64,000 nt of DNA, from assembly GCA_963971535.1 (NCBI GenBank), contig OZ020587.1:158947328-159011327 (forward strand). Reading direction: 5' to 3'. The notes under the pieces were generated by a model, which saw only the letters and a list, made by a program, of their open reading frames with translations, ran no database searches and was not told the DNA's origin. The translations under genes and the position numbers were made by a program. Numbering within the stretch: the first letter of the stretch is position 1; each line of letters starts with the position of its first letter. This document shows, in pieces, positions 12,402-24,494 of the stretch. This DNA comes from Notolepis coatsorum (Eukaryota; Chordata; Actinopteri; Aulopiformes; Paralepididae).

Positions 12402-14128
12402 AAGCTTTCTTTCCCATTTCTGTTCGGACATTGGGAACAGCAAAGTGCATACAATCCTTCGAACGGAGATTGTAATTTCCACCATTCAACTTTAAAAGAG
12501 ACGATAAATAAATCGGAACCAAACCAAGAATGGCCTTGTAAATCAAAATGTACCAATGGCTGAGCCGACGTGCACACGAGGAAGTCCAGTTCACGTTAGA
12601 ATATAATACACAATGGTGAGTACGAGATCCACAGTTTGTAATAAATCTCAGAGCCCCATGATACACGCTATCCAGCATGTGGAGACTGTGAGCAGAGGCG
12701 TTCATATATAACACATCACCATAATTACTCAGTGAGCAGAGGCGTTCATATATAACACATCACCATAATCACTCACAGTGAGCAGAGGCGTTCATATATA
12801 ACACATCACCATCATCACTCACAGTGAGCAGAGGAGTTCATAAATATATAACACATCACCATCATCACTCACAGTTAGCAGAGGCGTTCATATATAACAC
12901 ATCACCATCATCACTCACAGTGAGCAGAGGCGTTCATATATAACACATCACCATCATCACTCAGTGAGCAGAGGCGTTCATATATAACACATCACCATCA
13001 TCACTCACAGTGAGCAGAGGCGTTCATATATAACACATCACCATCATCACTCACAGTGAGCAGAGGCGTTCATATATAACACATCACCATCATCACTCAC
13101 AGTGAGCAGAGGCGTTCATATATAACACATCACCATAATCACTCAGTGAGCAGAGGCGTTCATATATAACACATCACCATCATCACTCACAGTGAGCATA
13201 GGCGTTCATATATAACACATCACCATCATCACTCACAGTGAGCAGAGGCGTTCATATATAACACATCACCATCATCACTCAGTGAGCAGAGGCGTTCATA
13301 TATAACACATCACCATCATCACTCACAGTGAGCAGAGGCGTTCATATATAACACATCACCATCATCACTCACAGTGAGCAGAGGCGTTCATATATAACAC
13401 ATCACCATTATCACTCAGTGAGCAGCAGAGGCGTTCATATATAACACATCACCATCATCACTCACAGTGAGCAGAGGCGTTCATATATAACACATCACCA
13501 TCATCACTCACAGTGAGCAGAGGCGTTCATATATAACACATCACCATCATCACTCAGTGAGCAGAGGCGTTCATATAACACATCACCATCATCACTCACA
13601 GTGAGCAGAGGCGTTCATATATAACACATCACCATCATCACTCAGTGAGCAGAGGCGTTCATAGTATAACACATCACCATAATCACTCAGTGAGCAGAGG
13701 CGTTCATATAACACATCACCATAATCAATCACAGGTAGAAAGGTAGACTCCACCAGTTTCCGTTTCACACCAAAAGAAAAGCAAGACTTATTTTCTAAAA
13801 TAAAATCCGAGTAAAAGCTTCAGCTTCTTTGCAACATAATGGATATATGCTTTAAAAGACAAGTGGTCATCAATAAAAAATATCCTAGGTATTTAAAAGT
13901 AGATACCAACTCAATTTGTTGACCATCTCTGGTAACAATTTTATCAGACAATGTTGATCTTACTGTTCTAGAATTAGTAAAAAACATAAGTTTTGTTTTT
14001 TCTGCATTTAGAACAAGTTGCAGTTGACAGAGCTGCTCCTGTACTCTATCAAATGCATACTGAAGACAACATAACAGTGGTGCCCCTAAGACCATACAAC
14101 TAGAGCGACACACAAAACCCCAGAACAT
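12382..14128 (-). pseudogene. LINE reverse transcriptase fragment split by a minisatellite
   Basis: Minus-strand remains of a second non-LTR reverse transcriptase. The upstream piece (about 14128-13740) carries QLVLNAEKTKLMFF and FKYLGYFL, typical of the region after the catalytic palm. The downstream piece (12714-12382) continues with SLHMLDSVYHGALRFITNC and WYILIYKAILGLVP. About 1 kb of tandem repeat (12690-13730) separates them and begins within the coding sequence around the YMNASAHSLHML region. No complete catalytic motif is left. Confidence 0.8.
12690..13730. repeat. 42-46-bp minisatellite, about 23 copies
   Basis: The unit starts GAGCAGAGGCGTTCATATAT, continues AACACATCACCATCATCACT, and ends CACAGT in the long form or CAGT in the short form. 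Units of 46 and 42 bp are intermixed. A few carry variants (CATAATC, GCATAGGCG, an extra GCA). The first unit is collinear with the flanking LINE coding sequence. Confidence 0.95.
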
Positions 14129-14185
14129 TACAATATTTGTAATGGGGAGGAGCTTCTATCCCCAGGCCATCAGGATGCTCAATGA

Positions 14186-15056
14186 CAATGACACGGCTAG
14201 ATCCACAAAGAATGGATTGCATGGTGCTAATTGCACCCTTACTTACAATTCATTATGAATTGAAAATGGGGGACCAGTGGTGCAGTTTTCTGAGCAGAAG
14301 TACGTGCACGGATGTGCATGCGCGTGCACACAAAAATGCATTCACAACTTTCACTTGACTCGTCGCGCCGTGCGCCAAGTACACTTATCTATCACCTAGT
14401 CTTTGCATAATAATAGGATACCAATAGCATAACAAAGAAAGAGAAGTGCAAAACCAAAATACAAGCCCTGTACCAATTGGTGGGGGAACCAAATGGTCCC
14501 GACTGTAAGTATGAGACATTTCGTTGTGCTTCAGAAGGAAACTGTAAACTGTAAGTTACATTGTTAATTTAGTTTGTATTTACTTTTCTAGTTTAAGTTA
14601 ATTCAATTAAAGAAATTGTAACTACAATATTGTATCTACAATTACATTTAAAACATTGTTTGTTTTTCAACCATATCTGTTGACAATATAATTTCTTTAT
14701 ATATTGAAGGCTACATCCTGCTACCTTTTTCAGCTTCTCTATTTCAAGGCAATATTTACAAAAACTAAACTAAAACTAGTAATTTCCTATACAAACATGT
14801 TTCCTACTATTTATGCATAATAGTCATCTGTTCTGTGCGCACGCGAGGGAGTGCGCGTGCACGTGGCGTCATTTAAACAGCGTACAGGCAGTTCTGATAT
14901 TATATTACGACTGCACCCCTGTGGGGGACCCTGTCCCTGATGTAAACAAGACGAAAGTCTTTCTCTGGTCTGCAACCCCTTAACAATTGTGTGTATTGAA
15001 CCGTACTGTATTGTACCCATTCTGCAATCTGTTAATAAAGTTTTGATTCAATCAAT
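14186..15056 (+). repeat. LINE 3' UTR and tail, interrupted by a hAT-like element
   Basis: Plus-orientation LINE 3' end: GCTAGATCCACAAAGAATGG near 14191, AATTGAAAATGGGGGAC, then after the insertion GATGTAAACAAGACGAAAG, CAATCTGTTAATAAAG and a (CAAT)-type terminus. Just upstream (14147-14175) is a remnant of the ORF end (SFYPQAIRML-like). The two halves join exactly when the hAT-like element at 14275-14921 and one target-site copy are removed. Confidence 0.85.
14275..14921. mobile_element. Non-autonomous hAT-like element, 647 bp
   Basis: Termini CAGTGGTGCAG and CTGCACCCCTG are imperfect inverted repeats of the hAT type. They are flanked by an exact 8-bp duplication TGGGGGAC (14267-14274 and 14922-14929). 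No transposase frame is present. It interrupts a LINE 3' UTR, so it is younger than that LINE copy. Confidence 0.9.
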
Positions 15057-15291
15057 CACTGCGCAACATTTTAAGGGAGACAGTACCCCCGAAATACTCG
15101 TTTTGCTTTTTTTCCGACGATATTGAGATAAATTAGTGTAATATGTAATCATTATAAGATTTTGACCATGTCTTCTATGCAAAATCCTTTTCTTCAAAGT
15201 AACTGGTAACTGATGGGTTCAGATAAATGTATTGGAATAAACGGTACAATATTACCTTTGAAATGTAGTGGAGTAAAAGTATAAAGTAACT

Positions 15292-15864
15292 GTCGTGGAA
15301 ATATTATCATGTCATTATGGTTTTATCATTTTACAGACTGTTACACTAGGATCTGCGTAATGTGTGTGTGTCTCTTTAAAGGACACACAGAGTATTCTGT
15401 TATAAAGCCCAGCCATAACCCAAGGTTAGAGAATTCCCATTACACTGGTTAATGTGTGCATGTCTCTTTAACATCTTAGTCATAACAGAGTTGTTGTCTG
15501 TTTCTAGTTTCTGAGAAAACCATTCTGCTTACCTTAAGTCATCATATCTGATATATTGTTATGTCTGGAAACTGTGTATTTGACAGGCATGTGGACAGCG
15601 TTCTGGGTCAGTCCTCAGCCAAACGCTAATGGTGACATACCTGCCTCTGGCTTTGTGACTGCCCTTTCAACGTGGCCACGTGGAAATTACGTTTCTATAT
15701 TATTTAAATCACCTTTCTATTATTATCTGTAAATTACTTTCCTATTATTATTTGTTAATCACTTTTCTATTATTATTTGTTAAATAAACCTTATCATTAT
15801 CAAACGTGACTCAGAATGATTAATGTAAACGGCTCATCGTTTGTCCTTTAATAATTCCCATTAC
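15292..15864. repeat. Dispersed repeat, LTR-like, copy 2
   Basis: Related to 11503-11957: TGTCGTGGAAATATTATC at the start, TCTCTTTAAAGG inside, CGGCTCATCGTTTGTCC and CCCATTACA at the end. It contains an internal duplicated TATTATTTGTTAA-type segment near 15720-15785 and an AATAAA-like box near 15783. Probably a solo LTR; the boundaries are approximate. Confidence 0.5.
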
Positions 15865-16558
15865 ATTCCCTAAAAAGTACAAGTATAGCTCGAAATTGTA
15901 CTTAAGTACAGTACTTAAAAATACTTTCCACCACTGTGGGGTAAGCTGGAGTAATTATTTAGTTTTTATATCGTTTAGAAAATACTGTATAATATGTTTG
16001 GTCTTCTAGGTCTACTGGACCTGTCTTACTCAGCCAGCATAAGTTCTGCTCTGAACTCACACCCACCACCCTACAGGTCCCCCTACTGTTCACATCACAA
16101 CATGACATCACAGCATCAACTGCAACAACCCCAGTTGAGCTCCCAGAGAGGAGAATCAAAGCTTGAAGATTATACTTTCACATTTGAAGCGTGTCCACTT
16201 CAAGAGGACGTAATGAGAGCAGCAGCATAACTGGACCACATACCACTTTAACATAACCTAACCTTTAATCAGAGCAGCAGAATTGGACCACACACCACCA
16301 CTTCTTTAACATAACCTATTTTTCATCCAATTTAATTGTATTTAATTAAAGTAGCTCAAACTACTTTGCGAAAGATTATCCACATATGAAATGTAACACA
16401 GAATCATAAGAAAACATAATACAGTCACATGATGGCATACTATACCACTCAATTGAGTTAATTGTAAAGTGCAGCTTCCCACTTTAATAGCATGCCTACC
16501 AATCAGACATGAAATAGCACCAAATAACCCTGTCTTGGTTCTTCGCAGAACAGAAAGT
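15865..16558. other. Unassigned intergenic DNA
   Basis: No gene family recognised. A 78-codon open frame on the plus strand at 15994-16230 starts MFGLLGLLDLSY and has no recognisable domain. It is probably chance. The stretch includes two similar short segments (AACATAACCTA near 16250 and 16310). Confidence 0.4.
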
Positions 16559-16566
16559 CCATGGAA

Positions 16567-17652
16567 CAGGCACGTGCACACATAGAGCCCAAGGGGTGCT
16601 TGAGCACCTGCCCTTTTGAGCCTCATAAAATTTTTTTTTTTTTTACCGTTACGCATATAGACTGCCCTTCCAACTGAAAAGTGTCAGGATAGAATCAAAA
16701 TATTAGGTAAAGAGAGAGAGATGCCCCATATTCCATTGCAGTTTGCACGGCCTCCTCAGCGGGCCTCTCCGCGGACCTACAGTATATATTTTATGCATAG
16801 CGTGGGTGGTGATGATGGTGATAGAAACCGCTGTGGCGCATACAGTTGAATGCTGGTATTACACTCACTGAGGGACACGAAGAAGTCAAGTCCGATGGGA
16901 TTTGGGAATCTCAAATACAAATCGGGATTGGAATAAAAAAGGCATTTATATTAAACAATACAGAATATACAGCACTTCTTGGGGTCTGTAGGGTAAGCAC
17001 TTATTCCCTCCCCCTGAACATTTATGGAGATGTATGGGCCTTTTAAGTCAGTGATAAAAGTGTCTTTCAGGATAAGTGAGCTCCTGCACTGATTATTATA
17101 GTTCAATATTCAATATTTGATCACCAAAACCCCCCAAAAAGCATATGTGCGCGCTATGCACGCTCGGTTAAAAGACACACAGGTATAGTGCCCTTTTCAG
17201 CCTTTGAGCACCTGCCCCTCTAAAGTCCTGTGCACGTCCCTGCCGCCTGAATACTTTGGGCAGCCGAAGAGTGTTTCCGCGTCTCTGATTGGCCAGGTCA
17301 TTTCTGGTCATGTGAGATGTACGCCCAATCGTGGGACCGCAAGTTTCTACACTGGTTAGCCTTAGGCGCTCGTTCGAAGTCGGTTAATATTAGAGTTTGT
17401 CTTAGAGCATGGCGATAGAACGCCTGCCCTGATTCCAACGGTTAAGCTTAGGCACTCTTTCGAAGTTGGTTAAGGTTAGAGTTTGTCTTAGAGCATGGCA
17501 ATAGAACGACAGGTAGTTTGCAGGCTGTTAGACCCGGAAATAGGCGCAGAACTTGCTGTCCCACGATTGGCGCACATGTCACATGACCTGGCCAATCAGA
17601 GCGCAAAACTCGGAAGCACTCTTCGGCTGCCCAAAGTATTCACGCGTCCCTG
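16567..17652. mobile_element. Non-autonomous hAT-like element with a nested MITE
   Basis: The left end is CAGGCACGTGCACA; the right end is the reverse complement of CAGGGACGTGCACA. An exact 8-bp target duplication CCATGGAA flanks it (16559-16566 and 17653-17660). A second copy of the family lies in opposite orientation at 24495-25247. The right terminus is split by the MITE at 17243-17644. No transposase is encoded. Confidence 0.9.
17243..17644. mobile_element. Nested 402-bp foldback MITE
   Basis: Its arms are inverted copies: GAATACTTTGGGCAGCCGAA at the left and its complement at the right, each followed inward by a GATTGGCCAGGTCA segment. It is flanked by an exact 8-bp duplication CGTCCCTG (17235-17242, 17645-17652) derived from the host hAT terminus. 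The centre has a tandem duplication of about 70 bp (GGTTAGAGTTTGTCTTAGAG unit). The same core occurs at 33620-33735. Confidence 0.88.
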
Positions 17653-17660
17653 CCATGGAA

Positions 17661-19787
<2,127 letters not shown>

Positions 19788-20918
19788 TTAATAATGTTAC
19801 CAGACATGTCTTTGTCTAATAGAACCAGGGGGTGGAGCCGTCCTTTCAGGAAGCAAAGCCACATGTGACGTGGGTCAGCGAACGATGAGATAAATATCAA
19901 ATTTCTACACGTTTAAATTGAAATAACTTGGTGGAAAAAATATATGCTAATGTGCATATTTGATAGTTTAAATGTTATTTTTTTGTTTTTTTTTATTGAC
20001 TAAAACTGTGTTTTTTCATTCATTGCCTCAACACAACATTGTTGCAGACATTAGCAACATTAGGGGGTTGAAAACCTTGGTGTTTTAGTACCTCGTAGCA
20101 CAGTGCTACCCTGAGACCAATATCTGTTTAGTGTGTGTGGGGGGAGGGGGGTTATGATTGATATATTATCAGGGACCCACAAGCTCTCAAAACATTTTGT
20201 GAAACGTTTCTTTCCCCCCTAAAATAAAATGGTTATGTCATAGAGGGATCATTTCAACAAGGCTGAAGGTCTTCCAGGTTTTTTCAGGATTTCACTTAAA
20301 AAGAAATCTTTTACACAACTGTTTCTACAGAGTATTTCCTGTTGTTCTGCCTCTTTCCGATTATTCAGGATCACAAGTGAACGGTACACCTGACAACATG
20401 AAGGGAATGGTCACTAAGTGATCGATACACCCTGTAGTTACTTGTAGTGCAATTGTGCAGCTCCTGAAAACAGTCCAGCGTGTGTCCAGCGTGCCCTTGC
20501 TCCGCTCAGAAGCAGCAGAGAAAAAGAAAACTCTTTGGCTGAATGTAAAATCTTGTTTTCACGAATAAAAAATAAATATACAGTGTGCTTAAGTATTCAA
20601 ATATATACAAAACATACAACATTTTTACCATCTATACATTGCGGAGATTCAGCGACATGAACATAAATCGATCCAAAACGAGCACGAAATTATCTACAAA
20701 TGAAACAAACCCCCAAAAAAAGAAAACACTGAACGTTATGTTCACAAAGCTCATTGAACAACCAAAAAAAATTCAATAAAAATAGAAACGGGATCAAATG
20801 GTTTGTGACTTATCAACATTTAGATGGGGAAAAAAAGTGGGACCCCTGTCCTTCTGTGAAGACACGTCTCATCATGTCTCCAGATTCCTCTGTGAAGACG
20901 TGTCTCGGGGTAAATGTC
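19788..20918 (-). other. Presumed itga6 3' untranslated region and downstream DNA
   Basis: The tail-B stop codon of itga6 is at 20919-20921, so transcript continues here on the minus strand. The first minus-strand AATAAA seen downstream is at 19992-19997, about 920 nt after the stop, and is a candidate poly(A) signal. It lies in a homopolymer-rich context, so the call is weak. No other gene is recognised. The itga6 end is thus defined at coding level but not at transcript level. Confidence 0.4.
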
Positions 20919-21086
20919 TCAGGAGAAGCTCTCGTTCTCGCTCCAAGACGTCATCCAGTGCTTCCCTTCAAAAGAGTCAAACTTGGGTTTTCCGTGTTTA
21001 CAATCGCGGGACTCCTTCCTGATCCGAACGGCGTGGTATCTGGGAACGCTGTCCACGACGTACTTGGAGCGCTGGAAGAATCCACA
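20919..21086 (-). CDS. itga6: itga6 tail exon B (alternative cytoplasmic domain)
   Basis: 55 codons plus stop. Starts CGFFQRSKYVVDSVPRYHAV, then RIRKESRDCK, and ends MTSWSENESFS. Human alpha-6B has SRYDDSVPRYHAVRIRKEER and ends NENESYS, so the identity is clear. The lysine of the canonical GFFKR is glutamine here (codon CAG), while tail A keeps lysine. Acceptor TTTTCCCCTCCAG at 21099-21087. A (CA)n tract and a long 15-bp minisatellite lie immediately upstream in the intron. In mammals the A/B choice is tissue-regulated by splicing factors such as ESRP; whether that holds here is inference. Confidence 0.95.
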   Translation of the reverse strand, partial: CGFFQRSKYVVDSVPRYHAVRIRKESRDCKHGKPKFDSFEGKHWMTSWSENESFS

Positions 21087-21097
21087 CTGGAGGGGAA

Positions 21098-21119
21098 AAC
21101 ACACACACACACACACCGT

Positions 21120-21154
<35 letters not shown>

Positions 21155-21156
21155 CG
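21098..21156. repeat. (CA)n microsatellite next to tail-B acceptor
   Basis: Two CA runs separated by CCGTC, beginning about 12 bp from the 3' splice site of tail exon B. On the transcribed strand it is a (TG)n tract, a known binding context for CELF/TDP-43-type proteins in other genes; relevance here is inference. Confidence 0.9.
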
Positions 21157-21805
21157 TCACACGTTAGTGCGTCACAAGTTAGGGCGTCACACGTTAGGGC
21201 GTCACACGTTAGGGCATCACACGTTAGGGCGTCACACGTTAGGGCATCACACGTTAGGGCGTCACACGTTAGGGCGTCACAAGTTAGGGCGTCACACGTT
21301 AGGGCATCACACGTTAGGGCGTCACAAGTTAGGGCGTCACACGTTAGGGCATCACACGTTAGGGCGTCATAAGTTAGGGCATCACACGTTAGGGCATCAA
21401 GCGTTAGGGCATCAAGCGTTAGGGCATCACACGTTAGGGCGTTACACGTTAGGGCGTCACAAGTTAGGGCATCACACGTTAGGGCATCACACGTTAGGGC
21501 GTCACAAGTTAGGGCGTCACACGTTAGGACATCACACGTTAGGGCATCACACGTTAGGGTGTCACAAGTTAGGGCATCACACGTTAGGGTATCAAGCATT
21601 AGGGAATCACACGTTAGGGCATCACACGTTAGGGCATCACACGTTAGGGTGTCACAAGTTAGGGCATCACACGTTAGGGCGTCACAAGTTAGGGCGTCAC
21701 AAGTTAGGGCGTCACACATTAGGGCATCACACGTTAGGGCATCAAGCGTTAGGGCATCACACGTTAGGGCGTCACAAGTTTAAGCATCACACGTTATGGC
21801 GTCAC
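21157..21805. repeat. 15-bp minisatellite containing TTAGGG, about 43 copies
   Basis: Unit GTCACACGTTAGGGC with frequent G/A (GTC/ATC), CAC/CAA and CAC/AAG variants. Nearly every unit contains TTAGGG. It fills the intron between tail exons A and B close to the B acceptor. The 15-bp period makes all three frames open in places, which creates large artificial reading frames. Confidence 0.97.
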
Positions 21806-21839
21806 ACTTACTGTAACATGAATGAACCCATGCCAGATA

Positions 21840-22075
21840 TAAATGGCTGCATTTATATAACAGCTTTTATCCAAAGCGCTTTACAACCTGTGCCTCACAT
21901 TCACCCGTTCACTCACACATTCACACACCGATGACAGAGGGCGACCATGCGAGGTGCCGACCTGCTCGTCGGGAGCAGTTAGGGGTTAAGTGTCTTGCTC
22001 AAGGACACTTCGACGCGCTGCGAGGAAGAGCTGGAATCGAACCAGGGACCTGCTGAACCACTGTCGCCCCCATGT
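21840..22075. repeat. Common teleost dispersed repeat
   Basis: Contains TTTATCCAAAGCGCTTTACA, GTGTCTTGCTCAAGGACACT and GGAATCGAACCAGGGACC in order, a well-known arrangement in fish genomic DNA (SINE-like). It lies in the intron between tails A and B. Boundaries are approximate. The rest of the intron, 22076-22704, has only a C run at 22575-22596. Confidence 0.65.
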
Positions 22076-22704
22076 TATAAACATGAACTGCAGACGATGT
22101 AATCGGGACAGCGTTTGCAAAGTATGTTAGAACATGCTTGGCTTGAGAGAAGTGAGTTATTCAAGGTAACGATATGACATTTTGAGCAGTCAGGTCGAAG
22201 CAGTAATGCAGACAGAAAAGGTCCCGCGAAGCACAGAGAGGACAGCGGACGTTTGAAACAAAGGATCGGAGGGTTTGAAGAAGGGAAGGAAACGTCATGC
22301 CTGTAGTTATGGAAAGGTGCAGATCTCTTGAGACAAAATACTGTACAAATACCCGTATTTATATCGCTAATATATATAAAAAAATCTATATGGATTTCTT
22401 ATCCGACACCAAATTTATTTCATCCTTTCAATAAAGTTTTTCTTCGTCTGTCTAGATAAGATCTTAAAGAATCGCGATCCCAGACGACATACCGCCGTGT
22501 GTGTGGCTGGCGTTCGTACCGTATGTGTCTATTTAGAGTTCTGCCCCGTAGCATCTGCCGATGTGACAGTCAAGCGTCCCCCCCCCCCCCCCCCCCGCCC
22601 CAGAGCACCGGCAAGAGGGTTAGTCTCTGTTGTTGTTGTCCACCACGTTGCCATGGCGTCTGCGTTTTACCCCGGGGGTTGCGTCTGAGAGCACAAACCC
22701 TTTT

Positions 22705-22812
22705 TTACGCCTCAGTAGAGAGTTTGTCTTTGTCGGACGGCTGGACGTGGATCTCGGCCTTGTGGTACGCGGCGTCGTACTGGTCCTTGGGGGGTCTCTT
22801 GAAGAAACCGCA
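22705..22812 (-). CDS. itga6: itga6 tail exon A (alternative cytoplasmic domain)
   Basis: 35 codons plus TAA: CGFFKRPPKDQYDAAYHKAE then IHVQPSDKDKLSTEA. It matches human alpha-6A (CGFFKRNKKDHYDATYHKAE). The membrane-proximal GFFKR motif clasps the beta-chain tail and keeps the receptor inactive. The C-terminus STEA replaces human TSDA, the PDZ-binding end of alpha-6A. Acceptor CCCCTCAG at 22820-22813. A possible donor (GGGGTAAAA, GT at 22670-22669) follows the stop, which would make a 142-bp internal exon that is included for A and skipped for B, as in mammals. Confidence 0.95.
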   Translation of the reverse strand, partial: CGFFKRPPKDQYDAAYHKAEIHVQPSDKDKLSTEA

Positions 22813-23171
22813 CTGAGGGGGAGCGAGGGGCGAGGAGGGGTCAGTGACATCATCACACAAACAAGAAGTACAGACAATATCTGAAGGAAACTGTGGCTGG
22901 AAACATGAGAGTCGCTGTGAACAAATAAACGTAAATGTACAACGTCTGTCTTTAATTTTAGACCCAAATAGGACCCCGTTCTTTTTCGTAGCACATCACA
23001 TCCCACAAATTCTGGAATTTTGGAAACTATGGAACCCGTTCTAGTGACTGGCTGGTCCTTAACCCTGTGTGAAGCCCAAATGAAATTGACATGAGCAACT
23101 TCAGAGGCCAGAATGTGGGACCTATAAACACATTTTACTATCCAATAGCATTGTGAGGCTGAACACAAAAG

Positions 23172-23336
23172 ATGTGCTCTCCCTCTCCCCCCTCTCTCCT
23201 CTCTCCCCGCTTTCTCTCTCTCCCCCCTCCCCCCCTCTCCCTCTCCCCCATCACCTCTCTCTCTCCCCCCCCCCGTCCCCCCCCCTCTCTCTCTCTCCCC
23301 CCCGTCCCCCCCGCTCCCCCCCCCCCCTCTCTCTCT
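23172..23336. repeat. Polypyrimidine tract (G/A-rich on the itga6 strand)
   Basis: About 165 bp of CTCTC and C-runs on the plus strand. On the gene strand it is GAGAG with many G-runs of 4-10 and begins right after the donor of the transmembrane exon. G-runs near a 5' splice site commonly act as intronic splicing enhancers; that effect is inferred, not shown. Confidence 0.9.
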
Positions 23337-23338
23337 AC

Positions 23339-23464
23339 CTTCCACAGCAGGAACACCAGCAGAGCCAACATGAGGATCCCGGCAAGAACAGCGACCAGGA
23401 TGATCCACCAGGGGGCGCCACCGTACTGGGCCACCGTCTTCTCCGGGAACACGGTCACTCTCAC
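23339..23464 (-). CDS. itga6: itga6 exon: transmembrane helix
   Basis: 42 codons in phase 0. VRVTVFPEKTVAQYGGAPWW leads into a hydrophobic helix, IILVAVLAGILMLALLVFLL, closed by WK. This is the single-pass membrane segment and is nearly identical to human alpha-6. Acceptor GTCGCAG at 23471-23465; donor GTAGAG at 23338. The downstream intron begins with a long GA/G-run tract. Both alternative tails join in phase 0 to give WK-CGFF. Confidence 0.97.
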
Positions 23465-23899
23465 CTGCGACCAACCAGAAGCAGAAACAAGAGTTATGAT
23501 GATTCCTGATTCGTCGACGATTCCGTCACTCAAACAAGCTGCTTCTATAGTCCATCTGTTCTCAGTGCAGCATCCAAGGAAGTCCAGACCTATCTATAAA
23601 CACAGACAAATGTTTTTTATTCTTTCTCTATTTCTGTTCTACATTATCACATGAGCAACATTCTATTTATACATAGATTTATTTTATTTTATTTATTTGC
23701 ATTTATTTTGTACCTTTATTTATAGATTGGGACACAATAAGAGGAATATCACATAAAGGTGTGCCCTGTTGACATATTACAACTATATTACATGTGTATG
23801 CTGTATATAAAAACAACCACTTTAAGTGCATCAGTATATACGTATGATCTACAACCACTTTGTCGACTTGTAACTGATTTTATATTGTTGAGCCTATGT

Positions 23900-24415
23900 G
23901 GATGAAACTTCTGTCTCGTCTCGTAAGCTGGTCATCGCTGTACATGAGGGAAACCTCAGTGTCTCACGAGTTTAAATATAAAGGTTTAAAATTAAGTCAT
24001 ACTTTTAAGGCGAATGAAGGAAGTCCTTCATTCCGACAGCCGTCAGACTTTACAACGCATCACTGTGCCTCACTGCATCACTGAGCACAGAGTGGCAGTT
24101 ACCGTCTTCCTGGACTCTTACTTTTAAAACAACATTGTTAAATATTACACTTACTGTACACTTACTGTAGATTTCTGTATATTTTATATTAGAACGTATA
24201 TACATAACATAGGAAATGTAAATCCCGGACCGTATTTTATTATTATTATTTTATTCTTAGGCTTATTTTATTCTTTATTCTTAGGCTTATTTAAAAAAAA
24301 ATATTCTTATTCGTGACTTTGTTCCGTCTACCTAAATTTTTACTGTGAGCGATTTGTAGTGCCAAATTTCCCTCGGGATGATTCAAGTATTTCTATTCTA
24401 TTCTATTCTAAATAA
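23900..24415 (+). repeat. LINE 3' end with (ATTCT)n tail
   Basis: Plus-strand remnant of a non-LTR element: TTCATTCCGACAGCCGTCAG near 24030 encodes the FIPSAVRLYNA-like end seen in fish LINE ORF2. It is followed by a 3' UTR ending CCCTCGGGATGATTCAAG and (TATTC)n. The same terminus occurs inverted at 18905-18975. No catalytic domain remains. Confidence 0.75.
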
Positions 24416-24494
24416 CGACCAATGTTGAGTCTCTAGTCTTACCGGGGGCTGTAATGCAGAAAGAGATCGATTTTGGTTGGGTCTAATCTGTGTC

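Noticed and set aside
21157-21805. Interstitial telomere from the TTAGGG content
   Set aside because: TTAGGG occurs once per 15-bp unit, not in tandem; the unit is a minisatellite, not telomeric DNA.
21167-21934. Long plus-strand frame of HTLGRHTLG repeats, and a matching minus-strand frame of ALTCD repeats
   Set aside because: Both are translations of the 15-bp minisatellite; a period divisible by three keeps all frames open. Only the last 55 codons of the minus frame (tail B) are real coding sequence.
22620-23474. 284-codon minus-strand frame covering the transmembrane and tail-A exons
   Set aside because: It reads through an intron and uses the wrong frame in tail A; the real exons are spliced and supported by AG/GT borders and homology.
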